Source: Acidobacteriota bacterium
GTDB taxonomy: Bacteria; Acidobacteriota; Terriglobia; Bryobacterales; Bryobacteraceae
Assembly (NCBI GenBank): GCA_016213775.1
Contig: JACQZR010000003.1
Span: 45,894-109,893 of the forward strand
Length of the DNA stretch: 64,000 nucleotides
Reading direction: 5' to 3'
Below the pieces are notes generated by a model. It did no database searches, was not told the origin of the DNA, and saw only the letters and a list, made by a program, of their open reading frames with translations. Of the stretch, positions 54,867 through 63,526 are shown in pieces. The translations under genes and the position numbers were made by a program. Every line of letters begins with the position of its first letter. Position 1 is the first letter of the stretch.

Positions 54867-56546
54867 TCACCTCGGATATGGAGTCAACCGCGGCGGAAGG
54901 GTGTCGGCCTCCACCAGCCACACACGACGCCCGGCGTATTCCTGGATCAACATCCGGTTCGATTCCTCATCCATCTCGCGCGCCAGGACCACCCTCGCCC
55001 CGTCGAGGTCGGCCCCGTTATAAACCCACTCGTTCCCCACGCTGTAGACCGCATCACGCTGCCCATACCGGATCAATGCTAGATGCTTGCCGGGCTGCGC
55101 CTCCAACTGCCGCAATACGTCCGCCCGCGCGGTGTTGCCAAGGCTCGACGAATACCACGTCATCGGCCAATCCGGTGGATTCAGGACAGCCACTGGAAGA
55201 GCCACCAACTTCACTCCAGCCATTACCAGGCATACCGCCGCCAGCCCTCGCACCAGTTGCCATCCCGCGCGAGTTTGCCGCCGCCACACCGCCAGGTGGC
55301 GCATACCTTGAAACACCAGCACGTACAAAATCGCGCAGGCGGGCGCAAGATAATGCGCGTAGAACCATACGCTGAGCAGCGACCCCGTCACCGCAATCGC
55401 CCCGGCGATCACCAACGGCCGGACACGCCGGTCGCGAACTACCCGCGCCGCAAAGAAAAGCGGCACACTGAGCAAAGGCCCCAGGTAAAACAGCCAAACG
55501 CTGAGCGCATGGCGCAGCCGGTTCCACAGAAAGCCGGTGACGCTTCTCACCTCGCTAAAGCTCTTCACTTCCCAGCGCGAGTAAAAGTCCTCCATGGTCT
55601 TGTGACGGTAGCCCGGATTTGGCCGTACCTCTTCCCAGAAGAAGACTCCGCCCATGGCATAAGGCTCGCGCTGCACCACCTCTGGTGGTTTGAACGGCGA
55701 CCCCGTGACAACTGAGAAATAGTACATCAAACCAGCGGCTCCGGCGATCACGATTGCGCCGGATGCCAGCAGGCGCACATGGAAGCGAGGCAGCAGGATC
55801 GCGGTCAACCCCAGTCCGAGGAACAGTCCCTCGTAGGCGCGCGTGTACATCACCACAACCAATCCGAATCCGAGCAAAAAAGCATCTCGCCATCGAGCGC
55901 GCTTCCGTAATCGCCCGGCGGCACCCACGGCAATCGCGCCCCCTAGCGCCGCAAAGGACGCGCCCCAGTAGCTGTTCATCCAATAGCTGAACCAGCCCAA
56001 TCGGACGGCAAGAACCACTCCCGCCAGCGCCGCCCAGCGCGGAGGCAGCCACCCTTGCAGCGCCCATACCATCGCCCCGGCCATCACACCTGTCACCAGC
56101 CAGACGCCGATCCACGGATGCCCCAGAAGTTGGCCCACCGCCAGCACCGCACCCTGACCAGGCAGATACATCCCTGCATATACCGGCGTTACGATAACAT
56201 GCGGCGCCTCAAAGTGCTGCCACAGCCGCGGCGCCGGATTCACCAATCGTCCATGCGCGAACGTATCGGCCGCCAACAGATACGCGAATTCGTCAGTCAC
56301 CCGAGGCGCTCGTGGCGGCAGCACCGGCAGCAGCGCCAGCCTCCCGATCCACACCACTAGGGCCGCCGCCGCCATTGCCCGGACGGGTGTTGCCGCCATC
56401 CAGCGCCATGCGGTTTCCAACCCTGCGCCGAAGCGCAACGTTCCGCGGCGTGCCCTTTGCCACATTGCGCGCAGAAGCAGGCCCTCCACCAGTACGTGGC
56501 TGTAGAGGACGAGGATTGCCGCCGCAAGGGCAACGGAGTCGGGCAT
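54867..56546 (-). CDS. GT-C-like polytopic membrane protein
   Basis: A 559-aa protein with about 11-12 membrane spans. An early acidic loop RVTDEFAYLLAADTFAHGRL after the second span resembles the catalytic D/E loop of GT-C glycosyltransferases (GT39/ArnT-like). YWMNSYWGASFAALGGAI and MGGVFFWEEVRPNPGYRHKTM are further recognisable blocks. The C-terminal about 90 residues are soluble (RYGQRDAVYSVGNEWVYNGAD). A transfer of a sugar from a lipid-linked donor at the membrane is inferred from the fold only. Confidence 0.7.
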   Translation of the reverse strand: MPDSVALAAAILVLYSHVLVEGLLLRAMWQRARRGTLRFGAGLETAWRWMAATPVRAMAAAALVVWIGRLALLPVLPPRAPRVTDEFAYLLAADTFAHGRLVNPAPRLWQHFEAPHVIVTPVYAGMYLPGQGAVLAVGQLLGHPWIGVWLVTGVMAGAMVWALQGWLPPRWAALAGVVLAVRLGWFSYWMNSYWGASFAALGGAIAVGAAGRLRKRARWRDAFLLGFGLVVVMYTRAYEGLFLGLGLTAILLPRFHVRLLASGAIVIAGAAGLMYYFSVVTGSPFKPPEVVQREPYAMGGVFFWEEVRPNPGYRHKTMEDFYSRWEVKSFSEVRSVTGFLWNRLRHALSVWLFYLGPLLSVPLFFAARVVRDRRVRPLVIAGAIAVTGSLLSVWFYAHYLAPACAILYVLVFQGMRHLAVWRRQTRAGWQLVRGLAAVCLVMAGVKLVALPVAVLNPPDWPMTWYSSSLGNTARADVLRQLEAQPGKHLALIRYGQRDAVYSVGNEWVYNGADLDGARVVLAREMDEESNRMLIQEYAGRRVWLVEADTLPPRLTPYPR

Positions 56547-56579
56547 GCAGTTCTAACGAATTCACAGGATAGCGCGGAC

Positions 56580-57329
56580 TTATAGTTCCGCGAACCCGCC
56601 GTCGACAAACAACTCCGTCCCCACCACATACGACGCGTCATCGGAAGCCAGAAACACCGCCACTTTCGCGATCTCATCCGCCTGCCCGAAGCGCTTCAAT
56701 CCAACATTCTGCGCCATGTTCTCTTCGAACTGCTTCGTGGCTGCCGGGTCCATTCCCAACTTCCCGTAAATCGGCGTCGTCACCGGGCCAGGACTGATCG
56801 TGTTCACGCGAATCTTCCGCGGAGCCAGTTCCGCCGCCAGCGTCCGCCCAATCGACCGGACGGCCGCCTTGGTCGCACTATAGATGCTGGTGCCCGGAAA
56901 ACCCTTGCGGCTTACCACCGACGCGTTCAACAGAATCGACCCGCCATCGGGAATCAGCGCTAACGCCTTCTGCACCGTGAAGTAGAGCCCCTTCACATTC
57001 GTCTGAAACTGCTCGTCGAAAGCCGCCTCCGCCACCTGCTCGACGGGCGCAAATTTCGCAATACCTGCATTCGCGAACAGAATGTCGATTCGCCCGAACT
57101 TCGCTTTCACAGTCTCGATCAGCTTGTCAATATCTTCCAGCTTCGCTGCGTCCGATTGCACCACCAGCGCCTTCGGCCCTAACTCCTGCTGTGCGTCCGT
57201 GAGCGACCCGGCACTGCGTCCGGTAATGATCACCTGCGCGCCTTCCTGCAAAAACAACTTCGCTGTGGCCAGACCGATACCCGTCGACCCACCTGTGATC
57301 AATGCGATTTTCCCGTTCAGTTTGCCCAT
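56580..57329 (-). CDS. Short-chain dehydrogenase/reductase
   Basis: A 249-aa classical SDR: cofactor motif ALITGGSTGIGLATAK, NAG in LFANAGIA, catalytic Ser in ILLNASVVSRKG and YSATK, with PGPVTTPIYG and a C-terminal VVGTELFVDGGFAE. NAD(P)-dependent reduction or oxidation of an unknown substrate in the cytoplasm. It lies 73 bp downstream of the TetR gene with an operator palindrome between them, so it is the likely target. Confidence 0.87.
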   Translation of the reverse strand: MGKLNGKIALITGGSTGIGLATAKLFLQEGAQVIITGRSAGSLTDAQQELGPKALVVQSDAAKLEDIDKLIETVKAKFGRIDILFANAGIAKFAPVEQVAEAAFDEQFQTNVKGLYFTVQKALALIPDGGSILLNASVVSRKGFPGTSIYSATKAAVRSIGRTLAAELAPRKIRVNTISPGPVTTPIYGKLGMDPAATKQFEENMAQNVGLKRFGQADEIAKVAVFLASDDASYVVGTELFVDGGFAEL

Positions 57330-57346
57330 TTTCGTTCTCCTCTTTT

Positions 57347-57370
57347 ATTCTGGAATGTTTGTTCCAAAAT
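57347..57370. promoter_or_regulatory. TetR-type operator palindrome upstream of the SDR gene
   Basis: TGGAA (57351-57355) and TTCCA (57362-57366) flank a 6-bp centre, with further matching ATT/AAT arms at 57347-57349 and 57368-57370. It is located between the TetR stop and the SDR start, consistent with a repressor site. Confidence 0.6.
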
Positions 57371-57402
57371 ACTAGATGGAGAACCTTCACCCACGGATTC
57401 GA

Positions 57403-57978
57403 CTATTTTTCCACTGTCTGAAGCACCGTATCGACGATCGCCTGCACCACTTCAGGCCCCGGCCGCGTCTTCGCAGTCACCCGCAGACCAAAAAGCGTAT
57501 TCGTGAGAAACCGCGCCAGCGTCAACAGATCCCGCCTCGCCGCGATCTCGCCCTGGCGCTCCGCCTCTGCCAGGCACCCCGCGAAGAAGCGTTCCAATTG
57601 AGTGCGCGCCGCCTCGCCGAGCGTCTGCATGTCGGGATCCTGCGCGCCACGCTCCACGATCGCGTTCACGATCAGACACCCGCGCACGTCGTGAGCCGTC
57701 TGATCAGCGGCGAGTTCCAAAACGGCGCGCACGCGAGCCAGGCCCGGAGCAATCCCCGCAGTCGCGTGCTCGACATTGCCGCTCCCGGCGGCGAACCGGT
57801 CCAGTGTTCTCAGAAACAGGTTTCGCTTGTGCCCGAACGTGGCATAAAGGCTCGCCCGGTTGACTCCGGTGGCCTCCACCAGATCCTGGATCGAAGCCGC
57901 CTCATAGCCTTTCCGCCAAAACACACAAAGCGCCGCGTCCAGCGCCTGCTCGACATCGAACTCTTTCGTGCGTCCCAT
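57403..57978 (-). CDS. TetR/AcrR-family regulator
   Basis: A 191-aa regulator. The N-terminal helix-turn-helix reads DAALCVFWRKGYEAASIQDLVEATGVNRASLYATFGHKRNLFL; the C-terminal ligand domain contains CLIVNAIVERGAQDP, which resembles the TetR_C_16/YcdC-like group. It likely represses the downstream SDR gene through the palindrome at 57347-57370, responding to a small molecule that the SDR detoxifies (inference from the common TetR-SDR pairing). Confidence 0.88.
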   Translation of the reverse strand: MGRTKEFDVEQALDAALCVFWRKGYEAASIQDLVEATGVNRASLYATFGHKRNLFLRTLDRFAAGSGNVEHATAGIAPGLARVRAVLELAADQTAHDVRGCLIVNAIVERGAQDPDMQTLGEAARTQLERFFAGCLAEAERQGEIAARRDLLTLARFLTNTLFGLRVTAKTRPGPEVVQAIVDTVLQTVEK

Positions 57979-57988
57979 GCCAGCGCCA

Positions 57989-59218
57989 CTATGGATTCGA
58001 ACGCCGGCGGTAGGTGTGCTTCCGCCAGTCCAGTGAGGCGCGGCCGTTCAGATCCCACACCACCAGCCCTTTGCGTAGCGTCAGTTCGGCCACGATACGC
58101 TGTTTGCCGTCAAACCGGCCGCCGGAGGAATCAATGAATCCGAAGTTGCCCTGTTCCACCTTCAACACGGCCACGTCGGCCTCGGCGCCAACACTGAGAT
58201 GCCCAAGCTCGGTCCGCTTGATCTCCTTCGCTGGATTCCACGTGGACATCCGGATCACGGCCTCCAGCGATGTCCCAAGATTGAGTATCTTCGACATCAC
58301 ATTCGCCATGTCCTTCATACCCGCGTTCATGCTGCCAGTGTGCAGATCCGTGGAGATAGAATCGGGCTCGAACCTGGCCGCATAGGCCGCCGTGACGATG
58401 GGCCAGAAGAAGCTGCCCCCGCCATGGCCGACATCGAAAATAATGCCACGCTTGCGTCCCGCCTCCATTGCGGGATTGAGTTTCCCGTCCACCACTTCGG
58501 CGCGCAGCCCCGAATAGCAATGCGTGTAGATGTCGCCCGGACGCAGCTTGTCCATGAAAAGCGTGCTGATGTTGCGCTCACCCGTGGCGGAACCAAAGTC
58601 CACCATCACCGGCAGATTCGTGATGTTCCCTGCCTTTACCGCGCCATCCACCGAATGCCACGCTGGACCGGAATAGTGCGCCGTCTTGAACCCGACAATC
58701 ACGTCCTTGTGCGTCTGCGCCATCTTCGCCGTGGCCTCAACGTTCATGTCCCCGGGATCGTGCTCCGAAGTCGATCCCATGCCGCCGCCCACTATGTTCA
58801 ACAGAGCCAGCACGCGAGTCCTTGCGCGGTCGATGATCCGCTGCCGGAAGTCCGGAAAATTGCGCCATCCCGACGTTCCCGCATCCACCAGTGTTGTTAC
58901 GCCCGACCGGAACGAGAACGGGTCAGGATATACGCTGTTGTCGCCGGTGTACACACCCGCCTGACCAGTGCCCGCGTACACGTGCGCATGAATGTCCACC
59001 AGCCCCGGCGTAACGTACAGACCCTTCACATCGGCAACCCGCTGTCCCGCAGTCGCGGGAATATTCGCCTCCACCGCGGCAATCTTACCCTCGTTGATGC
59101 CGACATCCATCACGCGGTTGATGTTGTTCCGCGGATCAATAACGGTGCCGCCCTTCAAAACCAGTTCGTATTGCTGCGCGTTCATGGCGGAGCAGAGCAG
59201 AAGTAGAATTGCGATCAT
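57989..59218 (-). CDS. Exported amidohydrolase/deacetylase-family metallohydrolase
   Basis: A 409-aa protein with a signal peptide (MIAILLLLCSAMNAQ). The amidohydrolase HxH motif is in GLVDIHAHVYAG, with later FKTAHYSGPAW, ITNLPVMVDFG, YTHCYSGL, FDVGHGGGSF and STDLHTGSMN providing His/Asp metal ligands. This matches the dihydroorotase-like deacetylase subgroup (EF_0837/AHA_3915-type). A periplasmic hydrolysis of an acylated amino acid, sugar or lactone is possible; the substrate is not known. It lies 30 bp downstream of a TonB receptor gene and is probably cotranscribed. GTG at 59221 is an alternative start. Confidence 0.82.
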   Translation of the reverse strand: MIAILLLLCSAMNAQQYELVLKGGTVIDPRNNINRVMDVGINEGKIAAVEANIPATAGQRVADVKGLYVTPGLVDIHAHVYAGTGQAGVYTGDNSVYPDPFSFRSGVTTLVDAGTSGWRNFPDFRQRIIDRARTRVLALLNIVGGGMGSTSEHDPGDMNVEATAKMAQTHKDVIVGFKTAHYSGPAWHSVDGAVKAGNITNLPVMVDFGSATGERNISTLFMDKLRPGDIYTHCYSGLRAEVVDGKLNPAMEAGRKRGIIFDVGHGGGSFFWPIVTAAYAARFEPDSISTDLHTGSMNAGMKDMANVMSKILNLGTSLEAVIRMSTWNPAKEIKRTELGHLSVGAEADVAVLKVEQGNFGFIDSSGGRFDGKQRIVAELTLRKGLVVWDLNGRASLDWRKHTYRRRSNP

Positions 59219-59247
59219 CACGCTTACTCTACCACCAACACAATCCG

Positions 59248-61296
59248 CTATTTGCCGCGGAAACGGAAAGTCATCCCCACCGTAACGGTCAGCGGATAAC
59301 CCGGCGTCGCATGAACCCCCACCAGCGACGGGCCGTCACGATACGGCCGCGATTCCACCAGATTCTGCGTCTCGTAGTACGACCGGTCCGTGAAGTTGTC
59401 GATCGCGAAACTGAAATCCATGTGCCGGTTCAGACGCCGGAGCACGCTCCCATCCCACACCGTGTGCCCTGCCGCTCGAATCGTATGATCGTCAGGATCG
59501 AGCCGGTAGTGGTTGATCGCCCGCATCCGTACTGACCCGCTCCACCCCCGCCAGTTCGAAAGCGTCAACCCCGCGTTCGCCGTGAAGTGCGGCGCGCGGT
59601 CCACATACGACCGCGGCTCCGTCCCCCGGTAGAACGCGTTCAGCACCTTCGTCACACCGCCATTCCAACTCAGCCGCTTGGTGATCTCCACCGATGCCTT
59701 CGCCTCATAGCCATACGACCGTGTCGGTCCAAAGAACTCCAGCGTCCCATCGTCCGGTATAAAAACCAATTCGTTGGAACGGTCAATCCAGAATGCATCC
59801 GCCGAAATCGCAAACCGCGAAAAATGATGCGACGTGCCCACCTGATAGAAATCGGTGGTCGCCACGCGCGTGCCATCGTGCCGCGCCAGAATGCTGCGCG
59901 CGTCAATCGACGAAATCCCGCGCCCGTAGTTGGCATGCAAGCTCACCGGAACGTCATGCCATGGCGTGAACGCGAGCCCCAGTTTGGGCTGCACACGGCC
60001 TTGCGATTGCGCGACCCCGGAAATGTCGTAGACGAAATTGTCGTACCGCAGCCCGCCCACCACCTGCAGCCGGTTTCCCAGCAGATTGAGACTTTCCTGC
60101 ACGTAACCCGCACCATTGCTGACGTTGGCATGATCACGCGACGTGACCCCCAGCGGCACACGCCCGCTGCGCGGATACAGCGCGACATTGATCTGATTGG
60201 CGTGCAGATTACCCCCCACAGTCAGCACACTCATGCTGCCGAACAGCCGGTGCGGTCTCAAGTACTGGGCATTTGCTCCCTCCACCAGCCGCGAATCATG
60301 CTGCTGGATCGCATCGCCGTTCACGCGATCGTTCTGGAAGAATGTGAAATTCGAGAACAGATCGAACAGCGACCGTGTCACGAAACCATCCACCTTCCAC
60401 ACCGCTCCGTTCTCCTGCTCCTGCCGGAAATACGCCGCCAGCGTCGCCGCGCGCACATGTCCGCCATCGCCGCTGTCGAGATACCCGAAGCGATCCAACC
60501 GCCCGGAGTTCACCAGTTCGAGCGGTATCTGGCCTGACGAGTGGAACCCGTTCCGTCCGCCGTTAAACTTCACCGCAAAACTGCGCCCATTCTGGAGATG
60601 CCGCGTCACGTTCGCCGTCATGTTGTCGCGCCGGTATCCCAACGGCTTCACGAACGGCCCATCCGTGAACGCGCCTTCGTACGAAAGGAACGAATCAATC
60701 TCGCGCAGCACCGGACTATACGCAAGAAAGCCCCGCTTGGAACCAAACGACCCGCCTTGCACCTTCGCCGTCCACTCGTCCGGCATCGATTCGCGCATGC
60801 GAATATGGACCACGCCCAGCCCGCTGAAATCGCCGTACTCAGCGCTGAACGGCCCGTTCACCATCTGCGCTTCCTGAATCAGTTCCGGTGTCAGGCTCTT
60901 CAACGACCCGAGGTAGCCCTGTCCGTGTCCCTGCGTGGTCTGGTTCTGCTGCACATTGTCCACCAGCACCTTCAAGCCGCCACTGACTCCGCCGTGGTCA
61001 AGGTTGAATCCAAACCGGCGGATCTCAATCGATTTCCCGCCGCCTTCATGCTGGCCCGCGTTGATCCCGCCATTTAGTTGATGGAACACCTGATCGTCTC
61101 GTGAGAACAGCGTCTGTTGAAACACTTCGGAGTTCCGCAAATCGAGATCCGGCTGCAGCGGCTTCGCCGTGATCACGATGCTGGTGTGGATCTTCGGCAG
61201 TTCGGGCAAATCCGTCGCAGGCGGTGTCTGCGCCGAAGCCGTAGCAAGAACAAAAATGGCGTGTAGCACGAATCGCATGATCGTAACACTCATCAT
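59248..61296 (-). CDS. TonB-dependent outer-membrane receptor
   Basis: A 682-aa receptor with a signal peptide (RFVLHAIFVLATASAQ), a plug domain (SIVITAKPLQPDLDLRNSEV; SIEIRRFGFNLDHGGVSGGL; VNGPFSAEYGDFSGLGVVHI) and a barrel ending VTVGMTFRFRGK. It lacks the Oar-type N-terminal Ig domain, unlike the two receptors above, and is shorter. It is upstream of the metallohydrolase gene on the same strand, suggesting uptake of the hydrolase substrate or product. Start may be the ATG at 61278; the frame remains open to 61434 without a credible start site. Confidence 0.85.
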   Translation of the reverse strand: MMSVTIMRFVLHAIFVLATASAQTPPATDLPELPKIHTSIVITAKPLQPDLDLRNSEVFQQTLFSRDDQVFHQLNGGINAGQHEGGGKSIEIRRFGFNLDHGGVSGGLKVLVDNVQQNQTTQGHGQGYLGSLKSLTPELIQEAQMVNGPFSAEYGDFSGLGVVHIRMRESMPDEWTAKVQGGSFGSKRGFLAYSPVLREIDSFLSYEGAFTDGPFVKPLGYRRDNMTANVTRHLQNGRSFAVKFNGGRNGFHSSGQIPLELVNSGRLDRFGYLDSGDGGHVRAATLAAYFRQEQENGAVWKVDGFVTRSLFDLFSNFTFFQNDRVNGDAIQQHDSRLVEGANAQYLRPHRLFGSMSVLTVGGNLHANQINVALYPRSGRVPLGVTSRDHANVSNGAGYVQESLNLLGNRLQVVGGLRYDNFVYDISGVAQSQGRVQPKLGLAFTPWHDVPVSLHANYGRGISSIDARSILARHDGTRVATTDFYQVGTSHHFSRFAISADAFWIDRSNELVFIPDDGTLEFFGPTRSYGYEAKASVEITKRLSWNGGVTKVLNAFYRGTEPRSYVDRAPHFTANAGLTLSNWRGWSGSVRMRAINHYRLDPDDHTIRAAGHTVWDGSVLRRLNRHMDFSFAIDNFTDRSYYETQNLVESRPYRDGPSLVGVHATPGYPLTVTVGMTFRFRGK

Positions 61297-61463
61297 ACGT
61301 AATCTTTGTGCCGCCGGATTGCCGCCAATCATATTTTCACTACGCAAAATGCCCAGGCTCCGGATTCCCCATATGCTATCCTTATAGATTGCCAAGGTTT
61401 GCCTGGGGCTGAGCATCCGCTCAGACGAGTGCACACTCTAGGGTTCAATTCACGTGGATAAGC

Positions 61464-62195
61464 ATGGATAAGCAGTTACGCCAAACAATCAAACACGACA
61501 AGTTGCAGGAAGCGGCCGCTCACGGCGTCGAGTACCTCGGCGGCCACATCGCGGCGGTCAAGAAGTACGGCGGCATCGCAGCCGCTGTGGTGGTTTTAGT
61601 GGCAGCCGTTTGGGGCTTCCTCGGATACCGCGCGCGCCAACGTCAGGCTGACCTCCGCGAGGCCACGCTCTGGCTCGATGCCTTCATCGGCGACAACGCG
61701 CCTCCCGGTGTGAAGCACGTCGTCAAAACGCAGCAGGAAAAGGACGAGAGCGCGCTCAAAGCCTTCACTGAAGTGGCAAACCGCAATTCGGGCAGCACCG
61801 AAGGCTCGGTGGCCCGTTTCTTCGCGGCCACGCACGCCTGCGACACCGGCAAGATCCAGCAGTGCGAAACCGCCATGCGCGATGTCATGAACGGTTCTGA
61901 CGCCGGCGTGGCTTCCCTTGCCAAGCTCTCTCTCATCACCCTGTACCAGTCGCAAGGGAAACTGCCCGAAGCCGAAACCCTCGCCCGCCAGTTGGTGGAG
62001 AAGCCCACTCTGTTAGTCTCCAAGGAACAGGCCCAGATCGCGCTCGCGGAATCCATCCTCAAATCGAAGCCGCAGGAAGCTCGCCTGTTGCTGGAAACGC
62101 TTCAGGCCACTGACCGTCCGCCGGTCACGCGCGCCGCCGTCCGCCTCCTCGGGGAAATGATGGGCGTGGCCATGCCCAACATGCCGCGCCGTTAA
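61464..62195 (+). CDS. Membrane-anchored TPR-like protein (YfgM-like)
   Basis: A 243-aa protein with a short cytoplasmic N-terminus, one span (YGGIAAAVVVLVAAVWGFLGYRA) and a helical-repeat region (LREATLWLDAFIGD; AKLSLITLYQSQGKLPEAETLARQLVEKPTLL; EQAQIALAESILKSKPQEARLLLETL). The N-terminal KHDKLQEAAAHGVEYL and the topology recall YfgM/RspA-type periplasmic TPR proteins associated with the Sec translocon or BAM. It is divergent from the TonB receptor and precedes dgt by 13 nt. Confidence 0.7.
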   Translation: MDKQLRQTIKHDKLQEAAAHGVEYLGGHIAAVKKYGGIAAAVVVLVAAVWGFLGYRARQRQADLREATLWLDAFIGDNAPPGVKHVVKTQQEKDESALKAFTEVANRNSGSTEGSVARFFAATHACDTGKIQQCETAMRDVMNGSDAGVASLAKLSLITLYQSQGKLPEAETLARQLVEKPTLLVSKEQAQIALAESILKSKPQEARLLLETLQATDRPPVTRAAVRLLGEMMGVAMPNMPRR

Positions 62196-62208
62196 GCCAC
62201 AACGTACT

Positions 62209-63348
62209 GTGACCCCTGCCCCGCTGGCTTCGTTGCGATTCCCCGTCGCTTCCAGCCGCGGCCGACGCTATCAGGAATTCCCGCACCGCTACCGCAACGA
62301 TTTCCAACGCGACCGCGATCGCGTCGTGCACGCCCGCGCCTTCCGCCGCCTGGAAAACAAGACGCAGGTGTTCACCCCGGGTCTCTCTGATCACTTCCGC
62401 AATCGCCTCACCCACACCATCGAGGTTTCGCAAATCGCCCGAACCGTCGCCGGAGTGCTCGGCCTCGATGAAGATCTCACCGAAGCGCTCGCCCTCGCAC
62501 ACGACATCGGCCATCCGCCCTTCGGACATGCCGGCGAAGCCGAACTCAACCTTCAGATGACCCGCTTCGGCGATCTCTTCGATCACAACCTGCACGCCCT
62601 CCGGCTGGTGGAAATCTTCGAGCAGCGCTACGCCATGTTCCCCGGCCTCAATCTGACGTTCGAGGTCCGGGAAGGCATCGTCAAACACTCGCGCGATCTG
62701 ACGCCCGGCGAGAATCCCACCCTCGACGAATACATGCCGCATCTCCGTCCCCCGCTGGAGGCACAGATCATCGACCTCGCCGACGAGATCGCCTACAACA
62801 CCGCCGACCTCGACGACGGCCACTCTGCCGGCCTTGTCGATCCCGACGCCCTCGCCGCGCTTGTCCCCGAAGTGGCGGAAATCCGCGAGTCCATCGACAC
62901 AAGGTATCCCGGCGCCCCCGAGAGAACGCAGTTCCTCGAATGCCTTCGGCGCATCATCGACATCCTGGTTTCCTCGCTGATGGAGGGCACCGCCGCCGCC
63001 GCTCTGGCCGTGCGTGTCGCTAGCGTGGAAGACGTCCGCAACCATCCGGTGCGCCTGGTGGCGCTCACTGAAGCGGGCGCGCGCCTCAACGCCGGCCTCA
63101 AGCGGTTCCTGCACGAGCACGTCTACTCGACACCAGTGCTGCTCGCCGAACGCGAACGCTGCACCAAAGCAATCGGAGAGCTCTTCCAACACTTCCTCAG
63201 CAACCCGGATGCGCTGCCGGAGAATTACCAAAGCGAAGCCCGCCATCACCCGCCGCACCGCGTAGTGTGCGACTACATTGCCGGAATGACCGACGGCTAT
63301 TTCTGGCGCACCTGGGCACAGCACCTTTCGGCCGCCGGCAACGAGTAA
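62209..63348 (+). CDS. dgt: Deoxyguanosinetriphosphate triphosphohydrolase-like protein
   Basis: A 379-aa HD-domain protein of the dGTPase family that hydrolyses dNTPs to deoxynucleoside and triphosphate. RNDFQRDRDRVVHARAFRRLENKTQVF at the N-terminus, RLTHTIEVSQIARTV, LAHDIGHPPFGHAGE (HD metal site) and LADEIAYNTADLDDG are diagnostic. Start is GTG at 62209, 13 nt after the previous gene. It corresponds to the type 2 (dgt-like) subfamily of about 380 aa rather than the longer E. coli form. Confidence 0.9.
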   Translation: MTPAPLASLRFPVASSRGRRYQEFPHRYRNDFQRDRDRVVHARAFRRLENKTQVFTPGLSDHFRNRLTHTIEVSQIARTVAGVLGLDEDLTEALALAHDIGHPPFGHAGEAELNLQMTRFGDLFDHNLHALRLVEIFEQRYAMFPGLNLTFEVREGIVKHSRDLTPGENPTLDEYMPHLRPPLEAQIIDLADEIAYNTADLDDGHSAGLVDPDALAALVPEVAEIRESIDTRYPGAPERTQFLECLRRIIDILVSSLMEGTAAAALAVRVASVEDVRNHPVRLVALTEAGARLNAGLKRFLHEHVYSTPVLLAERERCTKAIGELFQHFLSNPDALPENYQSEARHHPPHRVVCDYIAGMTDGYFWRTWAQHLSAAGNE

Positions 63349-63464
63349 CGCCCGACAACGGCCTCATCCGTTCATTCCGTTACGAGGATGAGTCGTGACA
63401 GCCAGCCGCCTGCGGCCACCTCCCGGCAAATCGCGTTTGTCCTCGCAGTCGGCGGGAACACACC

Positions 63465-63493
63465 TTTAGAAATTTTTGCCCCAGTCATACTAT
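63465..63493 (+). promoter_or_regulatory. Predicted promoter of the secreted nuclease gene
   Basis: TTTAGA (63465-63470) and TACTAT (63488-63493) are 17 nt apart, giving a start near 63500 and a leader of about 25 nt before the ATG at 63527. Confidence 0.35.
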
Positions 63494-63526
63494 AGAAATG
63501 TTTGAAACAGCCGATCTATATAATGT

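Noticed and set aside
62125..63324. 399-codon open frame antisense to dgt
   Set aside because: Shadow frame; the HD-domain protein on the plus strand explains the coding potential.
63519..63524. TATAAT as the promoter of the nuclease gene
   Set aside because: Only 2 bases before the ATG, with no -35 at proper spacing; the upstream pair at 63465-63493 fits better.
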